DNA of 9,586 nt from JANQLU01 sp964434955 (GTDB lineage: Bacteria; Planctomycetota; Planctomycetia; Pirellulales; Pirellulaceae), in assembly GCA_964434955.1 (NCBI GenBank), contig CAYSXI010000199.1, positions 1 to 9,586 of the forward strand, given 5' to 3'. The notes beneath the pieces are model-generated. The model saw nothing but the letters and a program-made list of their open reading frames with translations. It was not told the origin of the DNA and did not search any database. This document shows positions 6,777 to 9,586 of the stretch, in pieces; position 1 is the first letter of the stretch; each line of letters begins with the position of its first letter. The position numbers were made by a program, and so were the translations under genes.

Positions 6777-8033
6777 ATGTCAGATTTGAATATGAATGAT
6801 CTTCCCAAAAAGCTGCCGGTGACCGTCCTCAGCGGATTCCTGGGGGCCGGTAAGACAACGTTGCTCAATCATATCTTGGCGAACCGCGAAGGAATGAAGG
6901 TTGCCGTTATTGTCAACGACATGAGCGAGGTGAATATTGACGCCTCGTTGGTGCGTGAAGGCAAAGCCAAGTTATCAAGGACGGAAGAACAACTTGTCGA
7001 GATGACGAATGGGTGTATCTGTTGCACCTTGCGTGAGGACTTGTTGATTGAGGTAAAACGCCTCGCGTTGGAAAACCGGTTTGACTACCTTTTGATCGAG
7101 TCGACTGGAATCAGCGAACCGCTACCGGTGGCCGAAACGTTTACTTTCGAAGACGAGGAAGGCGAATGCCTTTCCGATTGTTCGGAACTGGACACGATGG
7201 TGACGGTGGTCGACGCCGCAAATTTCATGAAGGACTTCGGATCATGGGATGATCTAACGGACCGAAAAATTGGTCTCAGCGACGAAGACGATCGAAACAT
7301 TGTGGACTTGTTGGTTGATCAGGTTGAATTCGCAAACGTCATCATCGTCAACAAACAGGACCTGGTTTCCGATCAACAACTCGCCACGGTGAAGCAGATC
7401 ATTCGGAAGCTCAATCCGACGGCCAAAATCACTGAGACCACCAAAAGCCAAATTCCACTGGAGCGAATTCTGGGAACCGGCCTGTTCGAGTTGTCGCAGG
7501 CAGAGGAAATGCCAGGCTGGTTGGCGGTGCCGCGCGGATCGGAAGAAACCGAAACGGAAGAATACGGGATCTCCAGTTTTGTCTATCGTCGAGACCGCCC
7601 ATTTCATCCGAAACGACTTTGGGACACGATCAGTTCCGATATGGACGAAGGTTTGTTTATGGGCGTACTTCGCAGCAAGGGCTTGGCCTGGATCGCGTCC
7701 AGAAATGAATGGGCCTACAACTGGTCACAAGCGGGCTGCTCAATCTTGTTGGAACCGGCCGGGTACTGGTGGGCCTCGGCACCAGAAGAAGAATGGCCAA
7801 AGGACGATGCAGAAATTGCCGAGATTCGTTCAAGGTTTCAAGGTGAGTATGGAGATCGCCACCAGGAACTTGTCTTCATCGGGCAAGATCTGGAGCAGCC
7901 GCGCGTTGAACAAATCCTGGATGGCTGCTTGTTGACGGATCAGGAGTTCAATCAAGGTCCGAAGCTTTGGTCAAGCTTCGAAGACCCACTGCCACTGATC
8001 GAAGTGGAAATGGAAGCGGAGGAGTCCATTTAA
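6777..8033 (+). CDS. CobW/COG0523 G3E GTPase, candidate zinc metallochaperone (ZigA/YciC-like)
   Basis: A 418-residue G3E-family P-loop GTPase. Visible motifs are Walker A GFLGAGKT (20-27), the COG0523 metal motif GCICC (C80, C82, C83), Walker B-region ESTG (109-111 with E108) and the base-specificity motif NKQD (192-195). The C-terminal CobW domain begins at about 262 with YGISSFVYRRDRPFHPKRLW and runs to the end. Many Zur-controlled members of this family are thought to bind zinc through CxCC and pass it to client proteins with GTP hydrolysis. The length is typical of the ZigA/YciC-type subgroup with a long C-terminal domain. An acidic stretch with C131 and C135 (FEDEEGECLSDC) is inserted after the Walker B region and may add metal ligands. 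The ribosome binding site before the ATG is weak. It is the first gene of an operon with the flavoenzyme one base downstream. Confidence 0.92.
   Translation: MSDLNMNDLPKKLPVTVLSGFLGAGKTTLLNHILANREGMKVAVIVNDMSEVNIDASLVREGKAKLSRTEEQLVEMTNGCICCTLREDLLIEVKRLALENRFDYLLIESTGISEPLPVAETFTFEDEEGECLSDCSELDTMVTVVDAANFMKDFGSWDDLTDRKIGLSDEDDRNIVDLLVDQVEFANVIIVNKQDLVSDQQLATVKQIIRKLNPTAKITETTKSQIPLERILGTGLFELSQAEEMPGWLAVPRGSEETETEEYGISSFVYRRDRPFHPKRLWDTISSDMDEGLFMGVLRSKGLAWIASRNEWAYNWSQAGCSILLEPAGYWWASAPEEEWPKDDAEIAEIRSRFQGEYGDRHQELVFIGQDLEQPRVEQILDGCLLTDQEFNQGPKLWSSFEDPLPLIEVEMEAEESI
8018..8024 (+). promoter_or_regulatory. ribosome binding site deciding the flavoprotein start
   Basis: GGAGGAG at the end of the cobW-like gene lies 10 bases before ATG 8035 and 16 bases before a second in-frame ATG at 8041. 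The spacing favours 8035. It is the strongest Shine-Dalgarno sequence I see in this locus. Confidence 0.6.
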
Positions 8034-8034
8034 G

Positions 8035-9162
8035 ATGACCATGACCAATCAGGAGCCTTACGATGTTATCGTCATCGGAGGCGGTGCCGCTGGGATCGGC
8101 GTCGGAATTGCACTCGCGCATGCCGGCATCGAAAAATTCATGCTGCTGGAAAGACACACGGTCGGTGCTTCATTTGCTTTGTGGCCAGCCGAAACCCGGT
8201 TTATCACGCCGTCATTTCCTAGCAACTCCATCGGGATGTTGGATTTGAATTCCATCGCGATTGGAGTTTCGCCCGCGTTCAGTTTGCGAGTTGAGCATCC
8301 GACCGGACTTCAATATGCAGCCCATCTTCAGGCCGTTGCTCAGTTTTTTGAATTGCCGATTCAGGAAAATACCAATGTGCTTCGGGTCACGAAAATCGGC
8401 GAAGATTTTCGTGTCGACACGCAGGATGAGACGCTGCGAACCAAGCACGTCATATGGGCGGCAGGCGAGTTTCAATATCCAAGTTTGACGGGAGTCAATG
8501 GAATGGAACTCTGTCGTCACACAGCAACGGTACCAAACTACCGACAACTTGAAGGCGATGATTTTATTGTCATCGGCGGTTACGAGAGTGGCGTTGACGC
8601 TGCTTTTCATCTTGCGAAGTATGAGAAACGGGTTCGTCTGCTCGACAAGGGGTGCCCCTGGAATGACGACAGTTCGGATCCCAGCGTGGCGCTTTCGACT
8701 TACTCGATGGAACGGATGCGTGCGAGTTGGTTTAAGGAGCGTGTCGAGTTGATTCCGGACACCTCCGTAGAAAGCGTTTCTCGAAACGGAAATCAGTTTG
8801 CGGTCATTGCGGGCGACGGAAAACGGCTAGAAACGAATGTCCAGCCACTTTTCGCAGGAGGTTTTGACGGTAGTCATCAACTGATCGCCGATCTGTTTGA
8901 GAAGCGGGACGACGGGTTTCCCTTGTTGAGTGAGAACGATGAGTCAACCCGGGTGTCCGGGATATTCCTTTGCGGGCCTGCCGTCCGTCATGACAACCAT
9001 GTGTTTTGCTTTATCTACAAGTATCGCCAGAGGTTTGCCGTCGTTGCAAAAGCGATTGCGACGTCCTTGGGGCTTCCGGCCGAACAATTGGAGACCTACC
9101 GCCAGTGGGGCATGTACCTCGATGATCTATCCTGTTGTGGCGAAGAGTGTGCGTCATGTTAG
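8035..9162 (+). CDS. FAD/NAD(P)-dependent oxidoreductase with C-terminal cysteine motif
   Basis: A 375-residue two-dinucleotide-binding flavoprotein. The FAD-binding Rossmann motif is IGGGAAG (14-20) with E39 as the ribose ligand, a WAAGEFQYP segment (141-149) corresponds to the usual ATG-type motif, and a second Rossmann fold for NAD(P)H has VIGGYESG (179-186). Near the C-terminus GIFLCGPAV (309-317) resembles the FAD-contact region. There is no CxxC redox pair between the two nucleotide sites, so it is not a thioredoxin reductase; it is closer to the CzcO/flavin-monooxygenase type. The protein ends in CCGEECASC (367-375), four cysteines that look suited to bind metal or to act as thiols. 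It starts one base after the cobW-like stop and is probably translated from the same mRNA. The substrate is unknown; a redox step in metal handling is inference from context. Confidence 0.88.
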   Translation: MTMTNQEPYDVIVIGGGAAGIGVGIALAHAGIEKFMLLERHTVGASFALWPAETRFITPSFPSNSIGMLDLNSIAIGVSPAFSLRVEHPTGLQYAAHLQAVAQFFELPIQENTNVLRVTKIGEDFRVDTQDETLRTKHVIWAAGEFQYPSLTGVNGMELCRHTATVPNYRQLEGDDFIVIGGYESGVDAAFHLAKYEKRVRLLDKGCPWNDDSSDPSVALSTYSMERMRASWFKERVELIPDTSVESVSRNGNQFAVIAGDGKRLETNVQPLFAGGFDGSHQLIADLFEKRDDGFPLLSENDESTRVSGIFLCGPAVRHDNHVFCFIYKYRQRFAVVAKAIATSLGLPAEQLETYRQWGMYLDDLSCCGEECASC

Positions 9163-9449
9163 GCGAAGGAAGTAGCACCGCCCCGAGCGAAACGTATCCA
9201 GCGGAATCAGGCAAAATTGGCCCGGCCGGGAATGGCCAGAATATCGCGGGCGCAACCAATTCGGGGCAAAGCCGACTTTCGAGAGCATTGCGAATCGAGT
9301 GGCTGGGGCAAACCGTCGCCAGTCTTTGTTGGATCGTCAGTGTGTTTACCTATGGGCTGAACTCGGTTGGGGATTGGTTGCAGTTGTGTGCCGCCTCAGC
9401 ATGGTTGATTGCCAATGTCGCCGCGCTCATGACGACCGAGAACGATTAG
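9156..9449 (+). CDS. small two-helix membrane protein of unknown function
   Basis: A 97-residue protein starting at ATG 9156, which overlaps the flavoprotein end by 7 bases. A TTG seven codons earlier (9135) is a weaker option because it would lengthen the overlap. The first 40 residues are rich in Gly, Ser, Ala and Pro and look disordered. They are followed by a basic turn (RLSRALRIEW) and two predicted membrane helices, about residues 50-68 (LGQTVASLCWIVSVFTYGL) and 71-91 (ending LIANVAAL). One Cys lies in each helix (C58, C78). It is too short to be a transporter alone. Its position in the operon suggests it is co-expressed with the GTPase and flavoenzyme under the same operator, perhaps as a membrane anchor or partner, which is speculation. 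I do not recognise the family with confidence. Confidence 0.72.
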   Translation: MLGEGSSTAPSETYPAESGKIGPAGNGQNIAGATNSGQSRLSRALRIEWLGQTVASLCWIVSVFTYGLNSVGDWLQLCAASAWLIANVAALMTTEND

Positions 9450-9586
9450 ATGGCTTCCGCCGCCCCTCGCGAGACCAACCAAGGAGCGCGTTCCGGTCAA
9501 GGATGGTGCATGCCCCAGACGGTTCGGCGTTTTGGGGGGCAGTTGATGGAACAGCAGCTTTGGTGTTGGGGCAGGGATGTCGAGTA
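9450..9586 (+). CDS. hypothetical protein, 3' partial
   Basis: An open frame begins at ATG 9450, immediately after the preceding TAG, and runs without a stop to the window edge (45 complete codons). The visible part reads MASAAPRETN at the N-terminus and continues to FGGQLMEQQLWCWGRDVE near the edge, which is protein-like. In-frame ATG 9510 has AAGGA (9499-9503) six bases upstream and may be the true start; ATG 9546 is another option. It appears to be the fourth gene of the cobW-like operon. No function can be assigned from this fragment. Confidence 0.6.
   Translation, partial: MASAAPRETNQGARSGQGWCMPQTVRRFGGQLMEQQLWCWGRDVE

Noticed and set aside
9044..9060. TTGCAAAAGCGATTGCG, resembling the operator-like palindrome, within the flavoprotein gene
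   Set aside because: The half-site spacing is off by one base, the symmetry is poor, and the bases encode the ordinary protein segment VAKAIA.
9135..9155. TTG at 9135 as the start of the small membrane protein
   Set aside because: ATG 9156 in the same frame gives a smaller overlap with the flavoprotein gene and is the stronger start codon.
1..9586. tRNA or rRNA genes, insertion sequences, CRISPR arrays, attachment sites
   Set aside because: I saw no cloverleaf-like sequence, transposase, regularly spaced repeats or paired terminal repeats.

Overview
The window looks like chromosomal DNA from a planctomycete, most likely of the Pirellulaceae type. The first part carries a DUF1587/1595/1592/1588/1585 cytochrome-like protein followed directly by a DUF1552 Tat-exported protein, a pairing that is highly expanded in that phylum. 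The base composition is moderate and there are no RNA genes, insertion sequences, prophage genes or CRISPR arrays. The lineage call is inference from gene content only.

Region A (1-4972, + strand) is a tightly packed cluster. It holds the DUF1592-family protein, whose 5' end lies outside the window, then the DUF1552 protein (4-base ATGA overlap), a secreted SGNH-type hydrolase (3-base gap), and an unrecognised 181-residue protein that starts at a TTG overlapping the hydrolase stop. Three of the four look exported or surface-associated. Their substrate cannot be read from the sequence.

Region B (4973-5061) is the gap between convergent genes. It contains most of a 12-bp-stem hairpin that runs into the stop codon of the next gene.

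Region C (5062-9586) is a metal-homeostasis locus, and zinc is the best guess. A MerC-like membrane protein with cysteine clusters is on the - strand. Divergent from it is a Fur-family regulator, probably Zur. Then comes a + strand operon: a CobW/COG0523 G3E GTPase, an FAD/NAD(P)-dependent oxidoreductase with a four-cysteine tail, a small two-helix membrane protein, and the beginning of another gene that leaves the window.

The key observation is a perfect 8-1-8 palindrome, TTGCAATTGAATTGCAA, 88 bases upstream of the cobW-like gene, and a 14/17 match on the opposite strand 52 bases upstream of the MerC-like gene. Both sites are in the right place to be operators for the Fur-family protein encoded between them. 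The model is that under metal shortage the regulator releases both promoters. This would induce a candidate metal transporter (MerC-like), a metallochaperone GTPase (COG0523) and a redox enzyme, plus two small unknown proteins. This is a coherent candidate for a metal-scarcity module in which the flavoenzyme and the two trailing proteins have no assigned role.
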